Shown here: one piece after another, positions 27,457-35,298 of the stretch
Numbering within the stretch: position 1 is the first letter of the stretch
Layout of the letters: each line of letters opens with the position of its first letter
NCBI RefSeq assembly: GCF_032716425.1
Contig: NZ_CP090419.1
Span: forward strand, 2,172,001 to 2,236,000
Reading direction: 5' to 3'
DNA: 64,000 nucleotides
Source of the DNA: Pseudoalteromonas sp. N1230-9
GTDB taxonomy: Bacteria > Pseudomonadota > Gammaproteobacteria > Enterobacterales > Alteromonadaceae
Made by a program: the position numbers and the translations under genes
Notes under the pieces: model-generated
Databases searched by the model: none
Seen by the model: the letters and a program-made list of their open reading frames with translations, nothing else
What the model was told of the DNA's origin: nothing

Positions 27457-29382
27457 ATGAAACCGAGTTTCCAATTAGCAGCCATTGCTTGTGCGCTCAG
27501 CCTTGCATTAGCAGGATGTTCACAGTCAAACCAATCAACAACTAATACTAATAACCAACAGCAAGTCCAAACAGTTAAACAATATGATGCTGAGACCTTT
27601 TTTGATACAACCTCAATTATGGGTAGCAGTTTTTCACCGAAGGGCGACAAAGTACTAATAAGCAGCGACGAAAGCGGTATTTATAGCTTGTACGAAGTCG
27701 ATATTAAAACCGCCAAGAAAGCCCGTTTAACAGATTTTGAAGACAGTACTTATGCAGTCGCTTATTTCCCTAACGATGAGCGCGTATTATTTACTAAAGA
27801 CTCAGGCGGTAACGAGCGTTATCACATCTATGTGCGCGAAACCGATGGCACAGTTAAAGATCTCACCCCAGGTGAAGAAACCCGCGCGGGTTTTGCAGGC
27901 TTCACTGAAGATGCGAAACAATTTTTTATAACAAGCAATCAACGTGATGCTAAGTTTATGGACCTTTATCGCGTTGATGCTAACAGCTATGAAGTGACCC
28001 CTGTTTATCAAAATACTATGGGGCTTGATGTCGGTGCAATCAGCCCTGATGGCCGTTTTATTGCTTTATCGAAAAACAATTCGAACAAAGACAGCGATGT
28101 ATTCATTCTTGATACTCGCAAAAAAACGCTTAAACCAGAACTCATCACTCGCCATGACGACGATGCCAAATACGGTCCTGAAACCTTCTCAAGAGACAGT
28201 AAATCACTGTATTACTCAACCGATGCCAAAGGTGAGTTTGCAGAAATTTGGCGCTATGATTTAACGACTGGCGAGCATAGCCCTGCCCTCAAAGATGAAT
28301 GGGATGTGAGCTTTATTTACTTCTCTAAATCTGGTCGTTATCAAGTAAGTGGTGTTAATGCTGATGCGAGCACTAAGGTGTCGATAATCGATACCACCAC
28401 AGGTAAAGGCATTGCTATGCCATCATTACCGGCTGGTAACTTACGTGGTGTAAACTTCTCTGCTGATGAAAAGACCATGGCGTTTTACTTGAATTCAGAT
28501 ACCTCGCCAAGCAACTTATTTGTGTGGCAACTCGGTGAGTCGAAAGCGAAACAGTTAACCAACACACTAAGTGATGCGATTGATCAAAATGACTTAGTTG
28601 AAAGCACAATTGTACGCTTTAAAAGTTTTGATGGTTTAGAAATCCCTGGGGTTTTATATAAGCCTAAGCAAGCTAACAGCAACAACAAAGTACCAGCTTT
28701 AGTTTGGGTGCATGGCGGCCCAGGCGGACAAAGCCGCACAGGTTATAGTGCAATGCAGCAGCATCTAGTCAATCATGGTTATGCCATTTTTGCAGTCAAT
28801 AACCGTGGCAGTTCAGGTTACGGTAAAACCTTCTTTCATTTAGATGACAAAAAGCATGGCACTGACGATTTACAAGATATCGTTTATGGTAAAAAACACC
28901 TGCAAAGCCTAGATTGGGTTGACGCAGACAAAATTGGCATCATGGGAGGGAGTTATGGTGGTTTCATGACTGCTGCAGCACTTGCCTTCGAACCTGAAGA
29001 ATTCAAAGTAGGCATTAATATCTTTGGTGTAACAAACTGGGTTAGAACCTTAAACTCGATCCCACCATGGTGGGAGAGTTTTAAAAAGGCGCTGTATGAT
29101 GAAATGGGCGACCCCGCGACAGACGGCGAACGTCACCGTGCAATTTCGCCGCTCTTTCATGCTAAAAACATCACTAAGCCATTAATGGTGATCCAAGGTG
29201 CTAACGACCCACGGGTTTTACAAGTTGAAAGCGATGAACTTGTTGCCGCTGTAAAGGCAAATGGTGTGCCTGTCGACTATGTGTTATTTGATGATGAAGG
29301 CCATGGTTTTACTAAAAAGGAAAACCGTATTAAAGCCTCAAACGCATACCTTGAGTTTTTAAATACCTACTTAGATAAGTAG
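27457..29382 (+). CDS. Lipoprotein prolyl-oligopeptidase-family (S9) peptidase
   Basis: The 641-aa protein has a lipoprotein signal with lipobox LAG-C21. A beta-propeller (about 45-370) precedes a C-terminal alpha/beta hydrolase domain (about 385-640). The catalytic triad is visible: S499 in MGGSYGGFM, D584 in GANDPRVL and H616 in DEGHGF. HGGPGGQSR forms the oxyanion-hole region. It is anchored in a membrane facing the periplasm or outside and probably cleaves short peptides, as DPP/AAP relatives do. ATG 27457 has AAGGAA upstream. A strong terminator follows, so it is monocistronic. Confidence 0.93.
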   Translation: MKPSFQLAAIACALSLALAGCSQSNQSTTNTNNQQQVQTVKQYDAETFFDTTSIMGSSFSPKGDKVLISSDESGIYSLYEVDIKTAKKARLTDFEDSTYAVAYFPNDERVLFTKDSGGNERYHIYVRETDGTVKDLTPGEETRAGFAGFTEDAKQFFITSNQRDAKFMDLYRVDANSYEVTPVYQNTMGLDVGAISPDGRFIALSKNNSNKDSDVFILDTRKKTLKPELITRHDDDAKYGPETFSRDSKSLYYSTDAKGEFAEIWRYDLTTGEHSPALKDEWDVSFIYFSKSGRYQVSGVNADASTKVSIIDTTTGKGIAMPSLPAGNLRGVNFSADEKTMAFYLNSDTSPSNLFVWQLGESKAKQLTNTLSDAIDQNDLVESTIVRFKSFDGLEIPGVLYKPKQANSNNKVPALVWVHGGPGGQSRTGYSAMQQHLVNHGYAIFAVNNRGSSGYGKTFFHLDDKKHGTDDLQDIVYGKKHLQSLDWVDADKIGIMGGSYGGFMTAAALAFEPEEFKVGINIFGVTNWVRTLNSIPPWWESFKKALYDEMGDPATDGERHRAISPLFHAKNITKPLMVIQGANDPRVLQVESDELVAAVKANGVPVDYVLFDDEGHGFTKKENRIKASNAYLEFLNTYLDK

Positions 29383-29401
29383 TAAAACAGTAAAGGTTAA
29401 A

Positions 29402-29426
29402 GGCCGGTTTTATACCGGCTTTTTTA
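29402..29426 (+). terminator. Intrinsic terminator of the S9 peptidase gene
   Basis: The stem GCCGGT / ACCGGC with a TTTAT-type loop is followed by six T. It lies about 20 bases after the peptidase stop. Confidence 0.88.
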
Positions 29427-29683
29427 TGCAAAATACCTGTATACAAGCAAAATTTAGTATTTCATACAGTACTGTACGAAATACTGTATGAATTTAGTGG
29501 TAGATTTTTCACCTTTTTAGCTCTTCAAAGAAAATCATAACTACATGTTTAATAACAACTAAATATTTTTAATTAAAATAAAACTGAACTATTGGTTAAA
29601 AAATAGCAAAAAAGTACTTGCGCAAAAACACTGTATAAACTACTGTATACACATACTGTATAAACAACCAGTGAGTGAAAGTT
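29427..29683. other. Intergenic region with repeated TACTGTA-type elements
   Basis: This gap before the SulA-like gene holds CTGTATAC at 29437-29444, a near-perfect 20-base palindrome TTCATACAGTACTGTACGAA at 29461-29480, and TACTGTA-type direct repeats starting near 29470, 29482, 29630, 29641 and 29654. The last three are spaced 12-13 bases. No ORF or RNA gene is seen. The region is very AT-rich between 29490 and 29620. Confidence 0.65.
29641..29673 (+). promoter_or_regulatory. Overlapping LexA-like boxes upstream of the SulA-like gene
   Basis: Bases 29641-29660 (TACTGTATACACATACTGTA) match the LexA consensus TACTGTATATATATACAGTA at 17 of 20 positions, with the second half-site changed from CAG to CTG. 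Bases 29654-29673 keep CTGT-N8-CCAG, one change from CTGT-N8-ACAG. They end 10 bases before the SulA-like ATG, an expected operator position for an SOS gene. Confidence 0.6.
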
Positions 29684-30121
29684 ATGTTACAGCCAATTAC
29701 ATTAAGAACAGTTAAAAGCTACCAACAAGATAACGACAAAGCGTCTGTTAATTTAATTCAAATTGAAGACGAAATATCAGCAACCTTTGAGTTATTAAAA
29801 GTATTGCATCATTACAATAGCCAAAATGCATGGACACTATTAATTGCCCCTGATCATGTACCTAGCAAAGCATTATTAGATTCGTGTTCGATTGATACCA
29901 GCAAACTACTTGTGATCAGACAAAAGCATTTAGTTAACCTTGAGTACGTACTTAACTCAGCATTACATAACGGTAATTTTGCTGCTGTGATCACATGGAC
30001 AGATATTGTAAACAACCACCAACTAGATTCGATGAATTTAAACCTTGAGCAGGCATCTGCTAAGTTTTATTGTTTTACAAAAAGCGCTCAATTAAACAAT
30101 TTAGTACCCCAGCCACAATAG
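29684..30121 (+). CDS. SulA-like SOS cell-division inhibitor
   Basis: The 145-aa protein aligns by eye with E. coli SulA over its core: LLKVLHHYNSQNAWTLLIAP against [20 protein letters not shown], then a SIDTSKLLVI segment, and ALHNGNFAAVITW against ALRTGNYSVVIGW. SulA binds FtsZ and blocks division during the SOS response. It lacks the N-terminal extension of SulA. ATG 29684 is chosen over GTG 29675 because it leaves the LexA-like box intact upstream. The LexA-like elements support the assignment. The YchJ-like gene starts 40 bases downstream. Confidence 0.8.
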   Translation: MLQPITLRTVKSYQQDNDKASVNLIQIEDEISATFELLKVLHHYNSQNAWTLLIAPDHVPSKALLDSCSIDTSKLLVIRQKHLVNLEYVLNSALHNGNFAAVITWTDIVNNHQLDSMNLNLEQASAKFYCFTKSAQLNNLVPQPQ

Positions 30122-30161
30122 GCTTGTTAAAATAACAATTTATAGTTTTAGGTAAGTTGTT

Positions 30162-30641
30162 ATGACATCACTCACATACCCCCTTTGTCCTTGTGGCAGC
30201 GAATCGACTTACGAGCTTTGCTGCCAGCCTTTTCATACAGGCGCAAGCCAAGCTGATACGCCAGAACAACTTATGCGTTCTCGTTTTAGTGCTTACGCGC
30301 TAAAAGATGCAAAATATGTATTTAGTACCTATGCACAAAGCCAGCAAGCCGCGAACTCGGTTCGCGAAATTAAAGATTTTGCAAATAGCTGTCGTTTTAC
30401 CAAGCTAAACGTTTTAGATACTGAATATAACGAGCAAGAAGGTTTTGTAGAATTTAAAGCAAATTACTTTTACCAAAACTTGTATTGTGAGTTACACGAA
30501 AAGTCGCGTTTTATTAAAGAAGATGGCCTATGGCGTTACCTTGATGGTGATATAACGCCCGTTGCAGATATTAAAATTGGCCGTAATGATGAATGCCCTT
30601 GCGGTAGCGGCAAAAAATATAAAAAGTGTCACGCAATTTAA
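30162..30641 (+). CDS. YchJ-family SEC-C domain protein
   Basis: The 159-aa protein has an N-terminal SEC-C-like zinc motif ([13 protein letters not shown]), the YchJ core ([20 protein letters not shown]) and a C-terminal SEC-C motif ([13 protein letters not shown]). The SEC-C motif binds zinc and in SecA mediates contact with SecB and ribosomes. YchJ (UPF0225) has no settled function. It is cytoplasmic. It is convergent with the hydrolase gene at 30653, with only 11 bases between stops. Confidence 0.9.
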   Translation: MTSLTYPLCPCGSESTYELCCQPFHTGASQADTPEQLMRSRFSAYALKDAKYVFSTYAQSQQAANSVREIKDFANSCRFTKLNVLDTEYNEQEGFVEFKANYFYQNLYCELHEKSRFIKEDGLWRYLDGDITPVADIKIGRNDECPCGSGKKYKKCHAI

Positions 30642-30652
30642 ATCACGGCTAT

Positions 30653-31468
30653 TCACTTTTTATATAGCCAATCTAAACCTTGACTGGCCGTTGTAGGGAA
30701 AGCCGTTGCGTGGTGGGCATGTGGAATAACAAATAAATTTGTCATCACGTGTTCGCCACTTTGCTTATTAATTTTATCTACTAATTGTTTAGTACCAAAA
30801 ACCATTTTTTCACCTTCACTCTCTTCAAGCTCACCCACTGCGATGTAAACTTTTGTAGTGTTGGTAGCTGGTTTTACAGCCATAGCTAATATTGAGTTTT
30901 CTTTAAACCACACTGATGGACTGCCAATAATATAGCTTGAAAAAAGCGTCGGCTCGGTAAATAAGGTATAAGCAGCAAACAGGCCCCCTAATGAATTACC
31001 GACAAGTGTCTTTTGCGTGCCAGTTCGATAATGGGTGTTAATATAAGGAATAACAGTGTGTTTTAAGTAATTTAAATGTTGCTTTGCGCCCCCTGTAGCA
31101 CGTTTCCATGTCTTATCAACAAACGGTGTGTAATCATGAATTCGGCTATTTAGCCCTGATATGCCCTTTTGATAACCAACGGCAACAAGAATTACTTCCT
31201 CAATGGAGCCTGAATTCATCATAAAACGGCTAGCACCTGAGGCTATGGGCAAACTGTAATTGGCGTCTAACAGATAAACCACAGGGTAACGTTTCTGGCT
31301 TTGTTTTTGATAGCTACGTGGCAGTTTGATAGTAATGGGGTATTCGTTTTCTGTATGTTTATCTTTTAGCAAAACTGTATCAGTGCGCGGCAGAGTATAG
31401 GGTTCAGCCCAAGCGGTAAAGCTTGTCCCAAAAATACAGAACATCAAAATAAAAAGTATATTAGGCAT
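30653..31468 (-). CDS. Periplasmic esterase, IroE/esterase-D-like
   Basis: The 271-aa protein has a signal peptide (PNILFILMFCIFGTSFTAWA) and an alpha/beta hydrolase fold of the IroE/esterase D type: YPVVYLLDANYSL, VAVGYQ, the nucleophile motif VGNSLGGLFA, IGSPSVWF and a late PHAHHATAFP with the likely catalytic His. Relatives hydrolyse trilactone siderophores or simple esters; the substrate here is unknown. ATG 31468 is chosen because AAAGGA lies 7 bases upstream; it starts 2 bases after the stop of the upstream hydrolase gene. Confidence 0.83.
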   Translation of the reverse strand: MPNILFILMFCIFGTSFTAWAEPYTLPRTDTVLLKDKHTENEYPITIKLPRSYQKQSQKRYPVVYLLDANYSLPIASGASRFMMNSGSIEEVILVAVGYQKGISGLNSRIHDYTPFVDKTWKRATGGAKQHLNYLKHTVIPYINTHYRTGTQKTLVGNSLGGLFAAYTLFTEPTLFSSYIIGSPSVWFKENSILAMAVKPATNTTKVYIAVGELEESEGEKMVFGTKQLVDKINKQSGEHVMTNLFVIPHAHHATAFPTTASQGLDWLYKK

Positions 31469-31470
31469 CG

Positions 31471-32112
31471 TTAATCCTTTAGCCATTTCTTAATGGGTAA
31501 CACCCACTCATCTTTTGGCTCATAAAATGCGCCATGAGAGAGTCCTGTATTAATGCTTATTTCTTCGAACTTAGTAACTTCACTCCTATCAATTAAAAAT
31601 TGGCAAGAGCCAACCTGATCTGAACGTTCAAAGATTGAGTAAACCTTACCGAATGCCCTAACTGATGGATGCTTTTTAATTAAACCTGCACACCCTGCTA
31701 ATATTATTAAGTTGATATTTGTGCGTTTAAGTTCATTGGCTGCCAGTACCGATAATGCCCCACCTCGTGAAAAACCGACCAGACTAATATGCGACTCAGG
31801 AACACCTGCCTTTAATAAAATGTCGACATCAGCAGCTAACTTTTTAGCAAATAAAAATGGGGCTGTGCCTTTTTTTCGGTGGTATGCAATTAAGTTATAG
31901 GCTGGATCTGCTAGTGCTTTTTTAATTGCAGGAAAATCATAAATGCCATATTTTGGATGACGTGGACGAGTGTGCTCACCTTCGACGATGTAACCATGAG
32001 AATAAAAAACATAATGCTCATTGCTATTGAAGCTACTAGGAAGCTCATCATAAATAGTATTTGCTTGGACTTGGCATCCGCAAATAACGAGTAGTAATAA
32101 AAAACGGCGCAT
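31471..32112 (-). CDS. Secreted alpha/beta hydrolase
   Basis: The 213-aa protein has a signal peptide (RRFLLLLVICGCQVQA; a Cys in it could be a weak lipobox). Its fold marks are HYVFYSHGYIVEG, the nucleophile motif VGFSRGGALS, LIILAGCAGL, and GLSHGAFYEP with the likely catalytic His. It is short for the fold and may lack a lid. It lies 2 bases upstream of the esterase gene and is surely co-transcribed, so the two probably act on related substrates in the periplasm. No specific substrate can be assigned. Confidence 0.75.
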   Translation of the reverse strand: MRRFLLLLVICGCQVQANTIYDELPSSFNSNEHYVFYSHGYIVEGEHTRPRHPKYGIYDFPAIKKALADPAYNLIAYHRKKGTAPFLFAKKLAADVDILLKAGVPESHISLVGFSRGGALSVLAANELKRTNINLIILAGCAGLIKKHPSVRAFGKVYSIFERSDQVGSCQFLIDRSEVTKFEEISINTGLSHGAFYEPKDEWVLPIKKWLKD

Positions 32113-32178
32113 ACTAATCCATAGCTAGGCAATAAAAATGGGCCATAAGGCCCACTCTTAGATTCGCTCGTTTGACGT

Positions 32179-32478
32179 TTACTCTTCGTCAAACTCTTGT
32201 AATTGTCGCTGTGCAGGACGCGCTAAGATTTCAACATAAAACGTCATAAGTCCTTTGGCTTCAATATCGCTAATGCATTTGTTGATCTCTGCCACATGCA
32301 CAACCTGAGCATCTTCTGCAGATTCGCCAAACTTACAGTCAAACGCCCAATAATCAGCCCCTTCAGGAAGTGTTTTGTTGCGTTCACGTTTTAAGTATTT
32401 TTTTACTTCGTGTTTGGCTGCATCAACCATACGAGGATATTTGATTTTCTCATGGTTAAGCGTGAATGTTTTTTTCAT
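32179..32478 (-). CDS. DUF6172 family protein
   Basis: The 99-aa cytoplasmic protein (KKTFTLNHEKIKYPRMVDAA, HEVKKYLKRERNKTLPEG, HVAEINKCISDIEAKG, TFYVEILARPAQR) matches a small conserved family of gammaproteobacteria of unknown function. The many Lys/Arg in the first half suggest nucleic-acid or phosphate contact, but there is no known role. ATG 32478 has AGGACC upstream; the eight-residue upstream extension is not conserved. Confidence 0.78.
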   Translation of the reverse strand: MKKTFTLNHEKIKYPRMVDAAKHEVKKYLKRERNKTLPEGADYWAFDCKFGESAEDAQVVHVAEINKCISDIEAKGLMTFYVEILARPAQRQLQEFDEE

Positions 32479-32639
32479 TATGGTCCTAATAACTTGATTC
32501 AATAGTCATGGCATAAAGCCACTAGGTCGCATTATAACAAGCACATTTAAAATTAGCTGTAGTTTTTAATAATACGCTGAAATTTACCTATATTACCTAT
32601 TGTAGCGTACAAGAAAGTTATGACAATGGAATTAATTGT

Positions 32640-33155
32640 TTAAGCTGTCGCTAAGTACAAAGGCTGATGAATTGATTCGTCTTTTAAGCCATCATAAAAA
32701 GCCGCTGCATCCATTTGTGGTCGCTCTGTAACACTATTATTAGTGTAATAACGCTTTCTAACAGCAGGTTCGCAATTATCAATGACATTTAATGGCACAT
32801 GGCATTTATCATCACGAATTGTCAGTGGCTCTGGGTTTAAACATTGACGTAAACGAATGTCTGTAAGTCCACCACTTAGAAGACGAAATGCATTTTGCTC
32901 GCCAATTAGCATGTCAAATTGCTCTGGTGCTAATGCTTGCTTTGGTCCCGCCCCTAACTCATTACGTAGCGCTTGCTCAGATATTTGGGTGTTAGCTAAC
33001 TCTGATTTTGGTAGGTGAAACTGACTAAAGTCGAGCACATCATGAGAGAGCATTGCCAATAGTAAAGCAAATTCTCCACTGCGTTGCTCATGAACACTTT
33101 TATTAAGACGATTATCAAGTTGACTCTCATTGAGTAACAAACCATCAATTTGCAT
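32640..33155 (-). CDS. Conserved hypothetical protein (VC2046/SO_2500-like)
   Basis: The 171-aa cytoplasmic protein has no signal or membrane segment. The N-terminal part (LNKSVHEQRSGEFALLLAML, SHDVLDFSQFHLP) recalls the VC2046/SO_2500 family of Vibrio and Shewanella from memory. The C-terminal part has PLNVIDNCEPAVRKRYY and MDAAAFYDGLKD. Function is unknown. It lies upstream of the tRNA-Tyr pair on the opposite strand. Confidence 0.65.
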   Translation of the reverse strand: MQIDGLLLNESQLDNRLNKSVHEQRSGEFALLLAMLSHDVLDFSQFHLPKSELANTQISEQALRNELGAGPKQALAPEQFDMLIGEQNAFRLLSGGLTDIRLRQCLNPEPLTIRDDKCHVPLNVIDNCEPAVRKRYYTNNSVTERPQMDAAAFYDGLKDESIHQPLYLATA

Positions 33156-33224
33156 AGACTTTAGCCGAATAGTTTCAAGATTAACCAGTTATCGGCATTA
33201 ATCCATTTTTCTTTAGTTTTTTTC

Positions 33225-33252
33225 TTTACTTAAATAATCAGTTTGCTATTAT
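33225..33252 (+). promoter_or_regulatory. Probable tRNA-Tyr promoter
   Basis: An extended -10 (TGCTATTAT, hexamer TATTAT at 33247-33252) lies 16 bases after a poor -35 (TTTACT, 33225-33230). It is followed by a GC-rich discriminator (CAGCGCCG), typical of stringently controlled tRNA genes. The tRNA begins 16 bases later. Confidence 0.55.
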
Positions 33253-33267
33253 CAGCGCCGTTGCATT

Positions 33268-33352
33268 GGAGGGGTTCCCGAGCGGCCAAAGGGATCAGAC
33301 TGTAAATCTGACGGCTCAGCCTTCGCTGGTTCGAATCCAGCTCCCTCCACCA
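33268..33352 (+). tRNA. tRNA-Tyr (anticodon GTA), first copy
   Basis: This 85-base class II tRNA has acceptor GGAGGGG pairing with the 3' CTCCCTCC before a discriminator A, a D-arm (GAGCGGCCAAAGGGA), the anticodon loop CTGTAAATC with GTA, a long variable arm (CGGCTCAGCCTTCG) and the T-arm GGTTCGAATCC. The 3' CCA is encoded. Confidence 0.97.
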
Positions 33353-33400
33353 CTTTTCTACGCTCAGTTAAGTGGGGCCAAATGCAATAACAATTAGTGT

Positions 33401-33485
33401 GGAGGGGTTCCCGAGCGGCCAAAGGGATCAGACTGTAAATCTGACGGCTCAGCCTTCGCTGGTTCGAATCCAGCTCCCTCCACCA
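33401..33485 (+). tRNA. tRNA-Tyr (anticodon GTA), second copy
   Basis: This copy is identical over all 85 bases to the gene at 33268-33352, including the encoded CCA. It lies 48 bases downstream and is probably processed from the same transcript. Both copies are followed by CTTTTCTA. Confidence 0.97.
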
Positions 33486-33527
33486 CTTTTCTATACGACT
33501 TCTCTTTATATCTATTTTGTTATTATC

Positions 33528-34229
33528 TCATTGCCAGCGTAACTGACTACCGTTTACTTTTAACCACTGACTTGCTTTTTTATAATCAGGGTAAAAGCGA
33601 CTCACACGCTGCCAAAATACAGAACTGTGATTCATATATTTTAAATGCGCAAGTTCATGGACAATTACATAGTCGATTACCCACGTTGGCGCACAGGCTA
33701 AGTGTAGGTTGAAAGTTAACTCTCGACGTTGATTACAGCTCCCCCAGCGACGTTTATAATGTTGCACTTTTAACTGCTCTGGCAATGCCTCCTGCATTTT
33801 CAAGCAGTAGTCATGAATACGCATTTCAAGGTAGCTCTCTAGCTTGTGATGTAAAAAGTCTTCCAGTAATGACAAATACTTACTCTCTGTATTCTTTACA
33901 CGTGATGACACTGATAAGCTCAGCTCACTTGAGCGTTCATTTTGTTGCCAGTGACTACTTTTGCCTTTATTAAGTTTAATTGCTAACGGTTGGTTAAATA
34001 AGTTTATTACGCCCGTTTCCAATGGAAACTGCTGCATTTGTGCTTGTGAAGCTTGCTTAGCAATTTGTGCTTGTACCCAGTTTTTTTTAGACACGAGCCA
34101 GGACTCAATATCACCTAGTGGTACAAAATGAGGCGCGTAGACTGTTAGCTGCTGCTGAGCTACTTTAATCGCTACTGTTTTCCTACGTTTACTGCGTTTT
34201 AATGTGTAATCCAACAAAAAATAAACCAA
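33528..34229 (-). CDS. YgjP-like zinc metallopeptidase
   Basis: The 233-aa cytoplasmic protein is a full-length YgjP/DUF45 member: a beta-rich N-terminal half, RRWGSCNQRRELTFNLHLA, the zinc motif H191ELAH195 in IVHELAHLKYMNHS, and the downstream VFWQRVSRFYPDYKKAS, with the third ligand likely the His in MNHS. Substrate is unknown. No ATG fits: the start is TTG at 34229, or TTG 34217/34214, with no strong Shine-Dalgarno site, so the N-terminus is uncertain. It is divergent from the pentapeptide channel gene. A shorter relative is at 14630-15124. Confidence 0.82.
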   Translation of the reverse strand: MVYFLLDYTLKRSKRRKTVAIKVAQQQLTVYAPHFVPLGDIESWLVSKKNWVQAQIAKQASQAQMQQFPLETGVINLFNQPLAIKLNKGKSSHWQQNERSSELSLSVSSRVKNTESKYLSLLEDFLHHKLESYLEMRIHDYCLKMQEALPEQLKVQHYKRRWGSCNQRRELTFNLHLACAPTWVIDYVIVHELAHLKYMNHSSVFWQRVSRFYPDYKKASQWLKVNGSQLRWQ

Positions 34230-34256
34230 TTCAATGCATAAAATCTTGGTATTACA

Positions 34257-34271
34257 TTTTACCCTGTAAAA
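34257..34271. repeat. Palindrome in the divergent region before the channel gene
   Basis: The sequence TTTTACCCTGTAAAA is a perfect 6-bp inverted repeat with a 3-base centre. It lies between the YgjP-like and the pentapeptide-channel starts and could be an operator. No further support. Confidence 0.3.
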
Positions 34272-34317
34272 TACCTGCTAATCTATAAATATGACTAACA
34301 AATAAGTTTTCATTCTT

Positions 34318-35298
34318 ATGCCTGATAAACCCTGTTGTAGTTATACCTCTCCCACAGGAAAAAAGTGCCAAGAAACTGATATGGGATCTGGCTTTTGTTT
34401 TTGGCACGACAATAAATTTGATAAGTCTGGGCTTGAACTAACGCAGAAATTGGAGCGTTACGCTAAAAAAGGTGGGTTATTACAAGGCTTACAATTACAA
34501 AGAGCTAACTTATCTGGGCTTAACTTAATTAAGCAAGATGATGAAGAAGGCTATGATCTCTCTTACTGCAATTTCTATCGAGCAAACCTATCTGGTGCAC
34601 ATTTATTCAATAATAAAATTGCCAATGCCTCACTCATGAAAGCAAATTTGCATAACGCGAGCCTGCATTACTGTGATTTGAAGGACACAAACTTGCTTGG
34701 CGTTAAACTCAACGATAGCCGCATCGATAATATTGATTTGGGAGAAAAATTATTACAAGAATCGCAAGCAATTAAAGCGCGAAAAAATAAACAACATAGT
34801 CAAGCACATGATCTATTTGAACAATCCGAAGAGATTTATCGAAATCTTCGTAAAGCATCGGAACATCAGGGTCTTTTTGAACTCGCGGGTAACTTTACTT
34901 ATAAAGAACTTCGCATGAGACATGCACAGTACCCTAAGGGTTCTACAAAGCAAATTACCTCCAGCTTTATTGATATGTTATGTGGGTATGGGGAAAAACC
35001 TGAAAATGTGATTCGCTTTAGCTTATCACTGATAATCTGTTGTGCTATTTGTTATTTTTTATTTGGCGTGAGCTATGACAACACTGTTTTGCAACTAAAC
35101 TTTGATAACTCCTTTTCACAAAATTTATCAGCACTTTTAAATAGTATTTATTTTAGTGTCGTTACCTTTACCACCTTAGGCTATGGAGACATCACGCCTA
35201 TTGGCCTTTCAAGACTGATAGCGGCTATTGAAGCATTTTGTGGTAGTTTCTCTCTTGCGCTGTTTGTGGTGGTATTTGTAAAAAGAATGACGCGCTAG
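34318..35298 (+). CDS. Pentapeptide-repeat protein fused to a two-helix potassium channel
   Basis: The 326-aa protein has three parts. Residues 5-31 form a Cys/His-rich knob (C6, C7, C17, C27 and H30) that looks like a small zinc-binding motif. Residues about 60-145 carry pentapeptide repeats (RANLSGLNL, RANLSGAHL, KANLHNASL). A charged, coiled-coil-like linker follows at about 150-215. Residues about 235-325 form a two-helix ion-channel unit with the pore motif TTLGYGD at 285-291, the K+-selectivity filter. It is an inner-membrane tetrameric K+ channel with a cytoplasmic sensor or tether. ATG 34318 is the only sensible start. The stop overlaps the stop of the convergent diguanylate cyclase in the palindrome CTAG. 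Confidence 0.88.
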   Translation: MPDKPCCSYTSPTGKKCQETDMGSGFCFWHDNKFDKSGLELTQKLERYAKKGGLLQGLQLQRANLSGLNLIKQDDEEGYDLSYCNFYRANLSGAHLFNNKIANASLMKANLHNASLHYCDLKDTNLLGVKLNDSRIDNIDLGEKLLQESQAIKARKNKQHSQAHDLFEQSEEIYRNLRKASEHQGLFELAGNFTYKELRMRHAQYPKGSTKQITSSFIDMLCGYGEKPENVIRFSLSLIICCAICYFLFGVSYDNTVLQLNFDNSFSQNLSALLNSIYFSVVTFTTLGYGDITPIGLSRLIAAIEAFCGSFSLALFVVVFVKRMTR

